From positions 3,038,001 to 3,102,000 of the forward strand of contig NZ_CP018335.1 of assembly GCF_001902295.1 (NCBI RefSeq): DNA of 64,000 nt, in the 5' to 3' direction. Under the pieces are notes generated by a model. The model saw nothing but the letters and a program-made list of their open reading frames with translations. It did no database searches and had not been told where the DNA came from. The position numbers were made by a program, and so were the translations under genes. Within the stretch, counting starts at the first letter, position 1; each line of letters opens with the position of its first letter. This DNA is from Clostridium kluyveri. Lineage in GTDB: Bacteria; Bacillota; Clostridia; Clostridiales; Clostridiaceae. Shown one piece after another: positions 17,036-25,066 of the stretch.

Positions 17036-17428
17036 TTATTTAAAGTCATAAGGGTAAACCCTTCCTTTCTTTCCCCATCTGCCATCTTCCTTAGCAGTCT
17101 TTCTATCATGGCAGGACTTACATAAAGGCTGCCAGTTGCTCTCGTCCCAGAACAATTTTTCATCACCTTCATGGGCTTTGATATGATCCACAACAGCTGC
17201 AGCTTTAATGACACCTTTAGCTTTACACTCTACACAGAGTGGATATTCCTATAAGAATTGTTTCCTCAGCCTCTTCCACCTGGCAGTGTTATATAAGTAT
17301 TTAAAGGGTCTGTTTGTACTGCTGTATTTCCTGTCCATTTCTTTCTGGTGCTTTTCACAGTACCTTCCGTAGGTCAGTTCAGGACAGTTGGGGTAGCTAC
17401 AGGGCTTTGGTGGTTTTCTTGGACACAT
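17036..17428 (-). pseudogene. HNH endonuclease with an in-frame amber codon
   Basis: Reading from MCPRKPPKPCSYPNCPE, the frame covers the usual phage HNH nuclease: a Zn-binding N-terminus, YNTARWKRLRKQFL, then TAG (17249-17251), then EYPLCVECKAKG, VVDHIKAHEGD and LCKSCHDRKT up to TAA at 17036. The part after the TAG is undamaged for 70 codons and carries the HNH residues, so the stop replaces one sense codon, most likely Lys or Glu. HNH nucleases beside terminase genes help cos cleavage and packaging. It could be a fresh mutation, a read-through site or a sequencing error. Confidence 0.85.
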
Positions 17429-17509
17429 TTCTTTTTCTCCTTTTTTAAAATGCATAAAAAACCCTTGAAACTTTATCAAGAGTTTTTCTATTTGCTTTTA
17501 AAATGATTC

Positions 17510-18013
17510 TTAGTCCAATTCTCCTGCTGATCTTAAAATTTCATTATACAATTTTACGGATATTCTAAATCCGTTTTCTATTAATACATCTAGATACTTT
17601 TTTACACTTTCAATTTTTTTATACTCTTTTGATAATAATAAAATTCCCATCAATCCGATTGTTCTTAACAAAGCTGTCTCTGCAAAATGCCTAGCTGACC
17701 TATCATCTATTATTACCCTTTTTATTTTCAATTCTTTTGCCGCAACCACAACCTCAAGTTCTCCTCGGTGGAGTCTTCCATACAACTGTTTCACTAACAT
17801 CTTATTTTTTACACTATACACCTTAATATGATTGTTTTTAATAGCTTCTATTAGTTCACTTGCACCCATTTTGTTAATTTTCTCAGCTATTGTTATTTCT
17901 TTATAAACCTCTTCTGTAATATAAACCTCATCAAAAATCTCCCATAGCAAATCTAACTTTTTAATAATACTTAGCCCTATGATTGGGCTTGAATTACATA
18001 CAACTTTAGTCAT
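17510..18013 (-). CDS. DUF3368 PIN-like toxin
   Basis: A 167-residue protein of the DUF3368 family, related to PIN-domain RNases. It starts MTKVVCNSSPIIGL, has the GELEVVVAAKEL stretch with a conserved Glu, and RVIIDDRSARHFA with paired Asp residues. The genes of this family follow a UPF0175 partner; here they overlap by eight bases, typical of a type II toxin-antitoxin operon. RNase activity is inferred from family, not proven. The pair is a lysogeny-stabilising or defensive passenger in the early region of the prophage. Confidence 0.85.
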   Translation of the reverse strand: MTKVVCNSSPIIGLSIIKKLDLLWEIFDEVYITEEVYKEITIAEKINKMGASELIEAIKNNHIKVYSVKNKMLVKQLYGRLHRGELEVVVAAKELKIKRVIIDDRSARHFAETALLRTIGLMGILLLSKEYKKIESVKKYLDVLIENGFRISVKLYNEILRSAGELD

Positions 18014-18314
18014 TTTTGTTAGCTCCTAATTCGTCTTTTAAATCTCTTAGTGCAATTTGATCAAGACGAAATTCATCTTCTGTATATTCATTCCAAGGTA
18101 TATTTTTATTTTTAAGTAAATCCATAAAATCTACAAGGTTCATTTCTGCTATCTCAGCTGCACGAGCTAATGATACAGACTTACTTGTAAATAATGCAAT
18201 TGCTATTGATATAGTTATATTATCATTTAAAGATTTTGAAAGTCCTAGATCTTCTATAAGTGGTATTAAATCATTAGATAAATTCAAATCTATTTTTACT
18301 TTTTCAGCTCCCAA
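18006..18314 (-). CDS. UPF0175 antitoxin
   Basis: A 102-residue protein with the UPF0175 pattern: a central helical region SVSLARAAEIAEMNLVDF, which resembles a small helix-turn-helix, followed by MDLLKNKNIPWNEYTEDEF. It should neutralise the DUF3368 protein and may repress its own promoter. It is the first gene of the pair, as is normal for antitoxins. Confidence 0.85.
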   Translation of the reverse strand: MGAEKVKIDLNLSNDLIPLIEDLGLSKSLNDNITISIAIALFTSKSVSLARAAEIAEMNLVDFMDLLKNKNIPWNEYTEDEFRLDQIALRDLKDELGANKND

Positions 18315-18531
18315 TTTACTTCACACCCCTAACTAAATAATGCAAATTCTTATATATATTATACTCTATATTTCGATTATTCTACGTAATTTAAATTATT
18401 CTTTTCACTTAAATGTATGATATGAATTATTTTACTTACAGCACAAGATCATCTTACTTATTCTATTGCTCCACACGTATTTTTCACATTCATGCACATC
18501 CATATTTATTCCCCCAAATTAAGTACACCGT

Positions 18532-18708
18532 CTAAGTGATATTGAAAAGAGTGGTGACATAGTATTTTCTCCAGATGTTGTAGTACTCAGAAGCTTCATC
18601 CATGCTGTAACCTTTAGTCATTAGTTTTTTAATTCCATCTTTTCTATGAACCTTTTCAAGACCATGGCAAAGCTTATTTAATTCTTCTTGATTTAACATA
18701 TTTCTCAT
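18532..18708 (-). CDS. Small protein of unknown function
   Basis: An open frame of 58 residues, starting MRNMLNQEELNKLCHG and ending VTTLFNIT, nine bases downstream of the gene at 18718-18987 and in the same direction. It is helical and basic, with KKLMTKGYSMDEASEYY in the second half, which reads as a well-formed protein rather than a chance frame. No family recognised. A second ATG nine bases in is an alternative start. Confidence 0.55.
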   Translation of the reverse strand: MRNMLNQEELNKLCHGLEKVHRKDGIKKLMTKGYSMDEASEYYNIWRKYYVTTLFNIT

Positions 18709-18717
18709 ACTTCTTAC

Positions 18718-18987
18718 TTATGAACACCATTCACTGACCCTCCCAAAACCTGCAACCTCATAGTTACTGTCATCAATTTTTAAAAGAAATATAGCTTTCT
18801 CGTTATCATAGTTAATAATTTCATCAGGTACTTTTTTTGCCTGGAGAAATTTTGTTATATAATACTTAAGTTCCATCTGGATTTCTTTTCTCTTCATTGC
18901 TCCGAATAATTCTCTATGATCCCTTGCAGCCTCAGCTGATATTTTTATTCTTATAGGCTCTCCATCCTTGGATTGTATAATTTTCAT
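18718..18987 (-). CDS. Small phage protein of unknown function
   Basis: An 89-residue protein starting MKIIQSKDGEPIRIKIS after GGAGGAAG. It has a long central helix (EAARDHRELFGAMKRKEIQM) and a beta-rich C-terminus with two Asp and Trp-Cys at the end. A broken relative of its first codons is found just upstream at 19040-19205, so the gene was duplicated once. No function can be assigned. Confidence 0.6.
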   Translation of the reverse strand: MKIIQSKDGEPIRIKISAEAARDHRELFGAMKRKEIQMELKYYITKFLQAKKVPDEIINYDNEKAIFLLKIDDSNYEVAGFGRVSEWCS

Positions 18988-19039
18988 TTTCTTCCTCCAA
19001 TCAAAAAACTCCAGATATTCCTAAGCTTATTATTTTAGG

Positions 19040-19205
19040 GTCTAAAAAAACTTACTGGGATCTCCAGCAGTGTCATGAAAGTGTCCATTTTGGCACCTTT
19101 TGTTCTTATAAACACACCTGCAAGTTCTCCAATTTCTATATACTCCTTACCAATATCTTTACTTTCACAGATTCTCTATCCTCTGATTGTATAATTCCAA
19201 TTTCT
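19040..19205 (-). pseudogene. Degraded paralogue of the adjacent small phage gene
   Basis: The minus strand begins with the same GGAGGAAG leader and codes for IIQSEDRESVKV, like the start of the gene at 18718-18987. After a frameshift it reads KEYIEIGELAGVFIRTKGAKMDTF. No single frame is open. It is a remnant within the 500-base stretch 18988-19492, which otherwise holds two terminator-like hairpins and no intact gene. Confidence 0.5.
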
Positions 19206-19257
19206 TCCTCCAATCAAAAAAGCCCCTGATATTCCGAAGCCTGTTATTTTAGAGCAT

Positions 19258-19288
19258 AAAAAAACCTCCCGAGATTTCCAGAGAGGTT
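19258..19288 (-). terminator. Rho-independent terminator
   Basis: On the minus strand AACCTC pairs with GAGGTT around a 14-base loop and is followed by seven T (19258-19264). A related hairpin is at 19443-19470, and the flanks of both (cttccacactttata / cttccatattctata) are similar, so this terminator region was duplicated along with neighbouring phage sequence. Confidence 0.65.
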
Positions 19289-19442
19289 TCATGTATACTT
19301 CCACACTTTATACTGTATCACATTTCATTCGTCATTTTCGTCAACTTCAATTTTTTTACTGATTTTTCTTGCTTTTTATCTTGGTTCTAGAGCATTCAGA
19401 TTGGTTTTACTCTCCCATTCTTTAATATTCTTGTTTATTTAG

Positions 19443-19470
19443 AAACCCCTTAGATTTCTCCAAGAGGTTT
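19443..19470 (-). terminator. Terminator-like hairpin after the sigma-like gene
   Basis: AAACCTCTT pairs with AAGGGGTTT (one G-T pair) on the minus strand, about 20 bases after the stop of the sigma-like gene. The T-run is weak, so it may be a partial terminator. It is a diverged copy of the hairpin at 19258-19288. Confidence 0.45.
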
Positions 19471-19492
19471 ATATATTCTTCCATATTCTATA

Positions 19493-19909
19493 TCATATCA
19501 CATTAAGTTCGTCATTTTTACTTTGTTTAAGAAATTTATTGTGTTTTCTCCGTGGATATTGTTCATCATGTTCATCTATACTAAAAGCTATCTGCTTCCA
19601 GCTGAGTCCATTTATATATCTAAGGCTTAGAATTAACCTCATCTGGCTGTCTTCAACACTATTTATATATCTGTTCAATCTATTGAGTTCATGGAAACAC
19701 TTTCTAAGACTGATATCTAAAAGGCTCTTAAGGTCTGCTATTTCAGCTGTATATTTTCCAACTTTATCAGATATTCCAGGAGTTTTGGGCATTCCTGTTA
19801 TACTACCTGTACATGATGCTGCCAGAGCTTCAAGTTCCTGCAGCCTACTCTGCATTCTCTCAATTTCCCTGTTTAAATGATAAAGCTGGGACAGTTCCTG
19901 TTTGGTCAT
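19493..19909 (-). CDS. Sigma factor-like late transcription regulator (DUF1492/ArpU type)
   Basis: A 138-residue protein with a long N-terminal coiled coil (NREIERMQSRLQELEAL) and a C-terminal helix-turn-helix like sigma region 4, MRLILSLRYINGLSWKQIAFSID. Proteins of this kind close the early operon of Firmicute siphophages and switch on the packaging-structural genes. The start is MTKQELSQLYHL. The very C-terminus lacks the usual final recognition helix and reads KQSKNDELNVI, which may be altered. Confidence 0.77.
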   Translation of the reverse strand: MTKQELSQLYHLNREIERMQSRLQELEALAASCTGSITGMPKTPGISDKVGKYTAEIADLKSLLDISLRKCFHELNRLNRYINSVEDSQMRLILSLRYINGLSWKQIAFSIDEHDEQYPRRKHNKFLKQSKNDELNVI

Positions 19910-19913
19910 AAGC

Positions 19914-20213
19914 TTATACCTCCAAATTTTCAAGTATATTTTTAACCTCTTCTAAACTTGTAACTTTGAAAGCTTTGCCCTTTGCCTCTTTGATTTTTTG
20001 TATTGTGATTTCCTGCAACTTTGTAAGTCTGCCTTTTTCGGTTTTTACCTCAAAGGCAATGAACCTGCCATTAAAGCAGCATATTATGTCTGGTATTCCT
20101 GCTGTTCCGTATCTTCCCCCATGCTCTTTAAAACAGAAGCAGTTATCCAGGGACTTTAGATACTTTAATATTTTATTTGTTATATTTTTTTCTTTTACCA
20201 GAGCATCTCCCAT
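19914..20213 (-). CDS. VRR-NUC domain nuclease
   Basis: A 99-residue stand-alone VRR-NUC (PD-(D/E)xK-type) protein. Key residues are in HGGRYGTAGIPDIICC (Gly-Xaa-Pro-Asp), FIAFEVKTEKGRLT (Glu-Xaa-Lys) and a final helix. Phage versions resolve branched DNA or process replication intermediates. It starts at MGDALVKEKN; the gene runs four bases before the sigma-like gene and follows a gene of unknown function in the early operon. Confidence 0.9.
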   Translation of the reverse strand: MGDALVKEKNITNKILKYLKSLDNCFCFKEHGGRYGTAGIPDIICCFNGRFIAFEVKTEKGRLTKLQEITIQKIKEAKGKAFKVTSLEEVKNILENLEV

Positions 20214-20218
20214 ATATT

Positions 20219-20701
20219 TTAAAGCCACCCTATCTGCTCTAAATCTTTATCTACTTTTTTGCTTTCATCCGGTGTAAGTTCTCTAATTCCGAGAGTTTTA
20301 GTGTCTCCATAAGTTTTTTCAACAAATTTGAAAGCTTCTTTGTACTTTTCAATCTTTAACTTTAAAACAGTAAAGCTCCTTATCCTGAAGGCATAGTCAA
20401 TATCACTGCAGGCTTCTAAAAGTTCATTAACCTCCGGGTTTTCCTCAAAATACTTTCCAATGCCATCTCCCCATCTCTCTTCTGAAAGTTCCCTTGAAAT
20501 CTCTTTATTTGCCGATATTAAAAGTTTTACTCCTTCTTCATCTAAAAAATGTTTACCGGTACTTTTCTCAAGTTTTACCGAGAGTACCTCAAGTTCTTTA
20601 ATTTTCTTTGACCACTTTTTCTGCTCTCTTATGGTCATTGAGTATGCTTTTTGGAGTCTTTTTTTTATTATTTCAAGTTCATTTTTCTCTTTCAAATCCA
20701 T
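20219..20701 (-). CDS. Phage early protein of unknown function
   Basis: A 160-residue, highly charged helical protein starting MDLKEKNELEIIKKRL, with likely coiled coil over residues 10-60. It lies between the origin-like repeat array and the VRR-NUC gene in the replication module. No family recognised; a DNA-binding or accessory replication role is possible from context only. Confidence 0.65.
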   Translation of the reverse strand: MDLKEKNELEIIKKRLQKAYSMTIREQKKWSKKIKELEVLSVKLEKSTGKHFLDEEGVKLLISANKEISRELSEERWGDGIGKYFEENPEVNELLEACSDIDYAFRIRSFTVLKLKIEKYKEAFKFVEKTYGDTKTLGIRELTPDESKKVDKDLEQIGWL

Positions 20702-20726
20702 CACCACCACATAATAAAAAACTTAG

Positions 20727-20973
20727 TAGTAACAGGAGTAACACCCCGAAAGCGTTGATTTTACAAGCTTTTGAGCCTTATATTTTTTCTTACTCCTAAG
20801 GTAAAAAAACATACCCTATATATAGAGTTTAATTACTCTTATTATTTCTTTGGTAACTCCCCTATATAATATATATATATTAGGAGTAACAGTAGTAACA
20901 GGAGTAACACAGGTTTATATTACTAACTTTTTTGGTATTTTTTTGTTACTCCCAACGTTACTCCTGTTACACC
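20727..20973. other. Iteron-like repeat array, candidate phage replication origin
   Basis: The 247 bases between the primase stop and the next gene hold GAGTAAC at 20736, 20884 and 20902, its complement GTTACTC at 20945 and 20957, and near copies (TTACTCC at 20790, TTACTC at 20833, GGTAACTCC at 20852). A 20-mer, AGTAGTAACAGGAGTAACAC, occurs twice. In the middle is an AT-only tract (20863-20881). Repeats flanking an easily melted stretch next to a primase gene resemble an origin, but an operator for an early regulator is also possible. Confidence 0.6.
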
Positions 20974-20977
20974 TAAA

Positions 20978-23494
20978 TCAGAATGGCTGGCTCTCCTCAA
21001 GTTCCTTAAATTTTATTTCTATGAACCTGGATATCCCGCCTCCAAACCTTTTGACAACAGAGTACTGGAGTTTTCCATTGTAATATGAGCTTCCAATAAG
21101 CCCTCTTTCCCCCAGTGCCCTTATAGTTTTTCTATAGGAATAATTCTTTTTACCTAAAGCTTCTTCCAGTATAGAAGGTAAAATATAAAAAGTCCTGCTT
21201 TCTATATATCCGTACCTCTGCTTCGCATCATTTTCAAACTGGTTTCTATTTGATATTGCCCATTCCCTGATAAATTCATAGGCTTTATCATTGACATCTT
21301 CCTGCTGCTCTCCAAGCTCCATTAGTATTTTATATCCCATATTTTTAGCTTCTTCTAATGCTTTTTCTCTTGAACTATTAAATACTATTTCTGACACTAA
21401 AACATCAGCTGCAGAAATTAGTGCGACATTTGCCATGTGGGTACCTATTTTTATTTCAGATTCATATTCTCTACAAAAAGTATCATATAACTCTCTAATA
21501 TTCGTTAAGAATCTACCTTCATTTATCAAAGAACCTAGAAATTTTTCACCTGCAAATCCATAGTTTTCTGCTGTTACCTTATGCATTTTTCCGGCCCAAT
21601 TTTCATTTTCAAAAGGTGCACCGTATATTTCTATTACCCTTGTATTTATGCCGCTTTGACTGTTAGATGCTATAATTGGTTCTTCACCTGTTGTCAGTAT
21701 GATACTTCTCCATGATGAACTCTTTTGAAGTCCCCCGCTTTTTGTTCCCCGTACTTTGGATTTTCCAAGGGAGAGCATATATACAAGGGACTCAATAAAG
21801 TCCTGCCTGTTTCCAACAACCTGTTTTTCATCTATTCCAAGTGGCAGGTCATTGAAGAAACTTGCCATCTTCTCAAGTCCTACCCTTGTGGCATTAAAAT
21901 TGCCCATCAGTCCTTCCGCTTCTCCCCACACTGATAAAGCGGCTTTTAGTGCTGCCGTTTTACCAAAACGGGTATTCCCCCAGTTGTGGATCATAAATAT
22001 TCTATGGTTCATAACTTTAAGGAGGGGAGCTGCAAAGCTTGCCGCAAGTATAAATCTAAAAATATAATTCTCCCGGCATTTTCCTATATGCTTAGTCCAC
22101 TCCTCATATTTACCCGATTTATGGTAGGCATTAACCCACCTGCTGCCGTTTGAGTCCACATCAACTACAATATCTCCTGACAGGTAAGGGAGAAACTTAC
22201 GGCCGTGCCATCCCATTTGAGTTACTGATTTTGATATCTGGATCAAATCCATATTTTCATCAAGGAGTGCACCTAAAAACCTTACAAGAAATTTTGAGTT
22301 TTCAGAGGTTACATTTATTCCTATATCTGAAAGCTGTATTATGGTTCTATTTTGAAAAAGCGTTGACCTCTGCACTATCTGCCTGTGCCACTTTTTATCT
22401 TTTAGAAAAGCTATTTCTAACTTTTCTTCGTTGGTTTCAATACTTACAAGCCTCTTTGAGATAATTACAGGGGTACTGCAGAACCTTACATCTATGCCCC
22501 TCTTTTGGTCAAGTATAAATATTCCATCTTCTGTGAGCTTAAACCCTTGAGGAATTCTTAAAGATACTGGTGCCCCTTTAATTACCTCATCAGGTTTTAC
22601 TGCAGCTTTTTCTATGTCAACCTTTACTGCACTTTCTATTACAGCATTCCACCTGTTTTGAAATTCATCTTGTGCATTTATGTGGAGTTCACTGGGGTCT
22701 TTGAAGTTTGGGATAGTAATTTCAAACACTTCATTTTTAAAGGCTGCTTTAAAAAGTTCCCCACAGATCTTCCTTAAAAAAGTTTTTCCTCCCTGGTCCG
22801 GTTCCTTATAGATATACACATTAAAATCCTTCAAATGCTCTGCCCATTCCTGCCTGAAGGTACTGGCTCCCGGAACTCCAAGGGCAGGGATATTATAAAG
22901 CCACAGAGTATGTGCATCACTTTCACCTTCAACTAAAACTATATAATCAAAAGCCCCAAAGTCTTTTATTTTCCACAGTCCATAAAGGTTAATTTTAGAA
23001 CCCCTTGCCCAGCTGAACATTCTCTCTCCATATCTGTTTCTTTTACAGAGTACAGCCCCTTCCGCATCAAAATAGGGTATTACTATACCGTTTCTAGTAT
23101 TTTTAATTTGGAGCTCAGATAAAAATTCCAGGGGCAGCTTTTTCATTTCCGAATAGTATCTCAGTGTAAATTTTTCTTTCTTTTCAGGTTCCCTGTATTC
23201 TCCTGCAATTTTTAAAAGTCTTTTATAGGCTTCTTTACTATCTATATTTTCTATCTTTTCAAGAAAGGTCTGACCATTTCCAGATTCCCCGCAGGCCTCA
23301 CATTTAAAACACCCATTTACAGTATTAAACCAGAAGGAAGCCTTATGGTCGTTATGGAAAGGACATAGACCCTGCATTTTGCTTACTCCTGCCTTTTTGA
23401 GCCTTTTTACATACTTTTTATAAAAATCAGCCCAGTTTATCTTTGAATCCAGGTTATTCAGTTTCACCACCTCCAGTGAAAGGTCTGAATACAA
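20978..23494 (-). CDS. Phage primase-helicase (CHC2, Toprim and DUF927 domains)
   Basis: An 838-residue replication protein. Residues 40-75 form the CHC2 zinc finger (CPFHNDHKASF then CFKCEACG). Residues 110-290 hold a Toprim domain with VLVEGESDAHTLW. Residues 330-790 form a DUF927 helicase module with Walker A GNTRFGKTAAL and Walker B-like LPLGIDEKQ. It makes primers and unwinds DNA for the phage. It lies just upstream of the repeat array proposed as origin, in the usual order for temperate Clostridium phages. It looks intact. Confidence 0.92.
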   Translation of the reverse strand: MYSDLSLEVVKLNNLDSKINWADFYKKYVKRLKKAGVSKMQGLCPFHNDHKASFWFNTVNGCFKCEACGESGNGQTFLEKIENIDSKEAYKRLLKIAGEYREPEKKEKFTLRYYSEMKKLPLEFLSELQIKNTRNGIVIPYFDAEGAVLCKRNRYGERMFSWARGSKINLYGLWKIKDFGAFDYIVLVEGESDAHTLWLYNIPALGVPGASTFRQEWAEHLKDFNVYIYKEPDQGGKTFLRKICGELFKAAFKNEVFEITIPNFKDPSELHINAQDEFQNRWNAVIESAVKVDIEKAAVKPDEVIKGAPVSLRIPQGFKLTEDGIFILDQKRGIDVRFCSTPVIISKRLVSIETNEEKLEIAFLKDKKWHRQIVQRSTLFQNRTIIQLSDIGINVTSENSKFLVRFLGALLDENMDLIQISKSVTQMGWHGRKFLPYLSGDIVVDVDSNGSRWVNAYHKSGKYEEWTKHIGKCRENYIFRFILAASFAAPLLKVMNHRIFMIHNWGNTRFGKTAALKAALSVWGEAEGLMGNFNATRVGLEKMASFFNDLPLGIDEKQVVGNRQDFIESLVYMLSLGKSKVRGTKSGGLQKSSSWRSIILTTGEEPIIASNSQSGINTRVIEIYGAPFENENWAGKMHKVTAENYGFAGEKFLGSLINEGRFLTNIRELYDTFCREYESEIKIGTHMANVALISAADVLVSEIVFNSSREKALEEAKNMGYKILMELGEQQEDVNDKAYEFIREWAISNRNQFENDAKQRYGYIESRTFYILPSILEEALGKKNYSYRKTIRALGERGLIGSSYYNGKLQYSVVKRFGGGISRFIEIKFKELEESQPF

Positions 23495-23527
23495 GGGACA
23501 GCCACAGCCGCCCCCAAAGGTTAAATC

Positions 23528-24271
23528 TTATACTAAAGGTACAATTTCACCTGTTTCTTTATCCACTGTATAATTATCACAATTTTCAGCATCTATATCC
23601 AGTGCAATATTTTTAGACATTTCCCTCACATGATTAACCAGTGGCATTACAGCTTGAATTTCCTCCCCATTTAAATCTCTTAGAACCCTGAAAACTGCCT
23701 GTGAAAACTGAATTCCCCTGCTGCTTACAGCTTTTTTAAGGCTAATTTTTGTGACTAAAGTATGACACCTTTTTCCTTTAGTCACAAGTCTTCTTATAAA
23801 TGCCGTAAACCCTTTAAGTGAGCCTGTAGGAAGGGTGAGAAGTATTGGAAATACTTCTCCTTCCCTTAAAATAAATATTCTCCTCTTGTTTTTGCACGCC
23901 TTTCCACTGCCATTTTCTCCCGTACCAAACTGGTTATAGGGACAGTTTATACATCTGCCACCCGGATTTCCCTCCCCTGCTTTTCCATCAAGGCTGCCAC
24001 AGTCCGGCGGGTTACTTCCCCCGGTGTATTTATCTTTATAATAACTATTCAGTGCGTGGTGGTAGAGTATAACTCCTTCTATTTCTTTTGCTGCCTCGGA
24101 CTCTCCATTATCTCCCGGTACTTCAAAGGTGAGTCCTCCCCCTGCAGGAATTTTTATTTTATCAAAGGTTGAGGTTAATCCGTCCAGTTCCTCTATAAGT
24201 CCATTATGGGCATTGAATTCAGCAACTGCTAAATATCCTCTTTCCTGCCCCATTAATTCCTTATTTTTCAT
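23528..24271 (-). CDS. Phage replication-associated protein with Cys cluster
   Basis: A 247-residue protein starting MKNKELMGQERGYLAV. The middle has a Cys cluster, CGSLDG then RCINCPYN and CKNKRR, that probably binds a metal ion. It precedes the primase-helicase and follows the Gp157-like gene, a place used by single-strand binding or recombination proteins. I do not recognise a named family; a DNA-binding role is an inference from context. Confidence 0.68.
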   Translation of the reverse strand: MKNKELMGQERGYLAVAEFNAHNGLIEELDGLTSTFDKIKIPAGGGLTFEVPGDNGESEAAKEIEGVILYHHALNSYYKDKYTGGSNPPDCGSLDGKAGEGNPGGRCINCPYNQFGTGENGSGKACKNKRRIFILREGEVFPILLTLPTGSLKGFTAFIRRLVTKGKRCHTLVTKISLKKAVSSRGIQFSQAVFRVLRDLNGEEIQAVMPLVNHVREMSKNIALDIDAENCDNYTVDKETGEIVPLV

Positions 24272-24306
24272 TCCTTTCCCCCTTAAATTTTACTTGTTTA
24301 TACCCT

Positions 24307-24342
24307 CATACTCTTTGTATCATTCATATTCTTTGTATTATT
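24307..24342. repeat. Two 18-bp tandem repeats
   Basis: Two adjacent copies of CATACTCTTTGTATCATT, 16 of 18 positions identical, lie in the gap between two early genes, about 40 bases upstream of the start at 24271. They may be binding sites for a phage regulator. Confidence 0.45.
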
Positions 24343-24395
24343 GAATCTATGTGAATTTTTAATAATTTTCATTGTTATCCATAACCCATCAGAGG

Positions 24396-24806
24396 TTACT
24401 TCGCTTTTCTAACTCCTACTATTGTCTTTTCAAAGACATTTACTCTGCCTTCAAGCCAGGCAGGTAAAATTTCATCATTTTCTGACATCTGCTCCCTTAC
24501 AAAAGCTGACAAACTATTTGTGTTAACTGTTTCTGTAACCAATGAACCAAACCCATTAGTTTTAAGTGCTTCAAATAATTCCTGTTTTTGTCCGGCCACT
24601 GCCGATGCATAGGTTTTAGCATTTAGATAAAATAATGTGCCGCTTCTGTTAAAGCTCTGCGTTTCAGTATCAACCATCATGTCAGATAGTTTTATTTCCA
24701 CATCCTGAATTTCTCCGTTAACTGTTTTAAGCTCTTCTTCCCGTGTTTTTTTAATTTCTCTAAGTTTTTTTAATCTGTCTGCAAGTTCAAACATTTCATT
24801 TTCCAC
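24396..24806 (-). CDS. Siphovirus Gp157-like protein
   Basis: A 136-residue protein with a first helix pair rich in Lys and Glu (LKKLREIKKTREEELK, residues 10-25) and the second half TLFYLNAKTYASAVAGQK, followed by LVTETVNTNSLSAFVREQM. This is the pattern of Gp157-type early phage proteins. The start is a GTG at 24806 with AAGGTG six bases upstream. It is the first surviving gene of prophage A; an IS110-family element begins less than 100 bases upstream, so the early promoter and genes further up have been displaced. Confidence 0.75.
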   Translation of the reverse strand: MENEMFELADRLKKLREIKKTREEELKTVNGEIQDVEIKLSDMMVDTETQSFNRSGTLFYLNAKTYASAVAGQKQELFEALKTNGFGSLVTETVNTNSLSAFVREQMSENDEILPAWLEGRVNVFEKTIVGVRKAK

Positions 24807-24885
24807 GCAATTCACCTTGTATAATGAACATATAGTAAAAATTCATTATACTTTTCCTTTCTTAGAGATTTTTACTATAATTATC

Positions 24886-24990
24886 ATAAGACGCTGTGGA
24901 TTAGTTTTATCACCTATAGCTGGACTATTTTAATTGAGGATCTAACCACTGTCTTATGCTTATCTGTTAATTAGTTAGATAACGCATGAC
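24886..24990 (+). ncRNA. Possible IS110 bridge RNA (structured leader)
   Basis: In the leader of the transposase gene, ATAAGAC (24886-24892) pairs with GTCTTAT (24951-24957), and GTGG-a-TTAG inside pairs with CTAACCAC, closing a loop of about 37 bases. A second stem-loop follows: ATGC and ATCT (24956-24965) pair with AGAT and GCAT (24977-24987). Two loop-bearing stems in the noncoding end next to the gene are what a bridge RNA looks like, where the loops pair with target and donor DNA. This is an inference from pairing seen by eye. Confidence 0.5.
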
Positions 24991-25066
24991 GTTTTATATA
25001 TAGCAAGGATACATTTGCATGAGATTTGTGGAACATGGCGTATAATACTATAAAGGAGTTGTTCTT

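Noticed and set aside
16975..17214. Minus-strand open frame over the DnaA boxes and the HNH gene end
   Set aside because: It is an overlapping frame of the HNH nuclease; the true HNH frame continues through the TAG and holds the conserved residues.
17249..17251. Recoding of amber codons by the phage
   Set aside because: Other genes in the same prophages (for example the tail chaperone extension) end at TAG, and no suppressor tRNA is seen in the window.
17036..17428. First idea that the HNH gene is frameshifted
   Set aside because: Reading through the TAG shows that both halves are in one frame, so it is a nonsense codon, not a frameshift.
20727..20973. CRISPR array
   Set aside because: The repeats are short, irregularly spaced and in both orientations, with no uniform spacers and no cas genes in the window.
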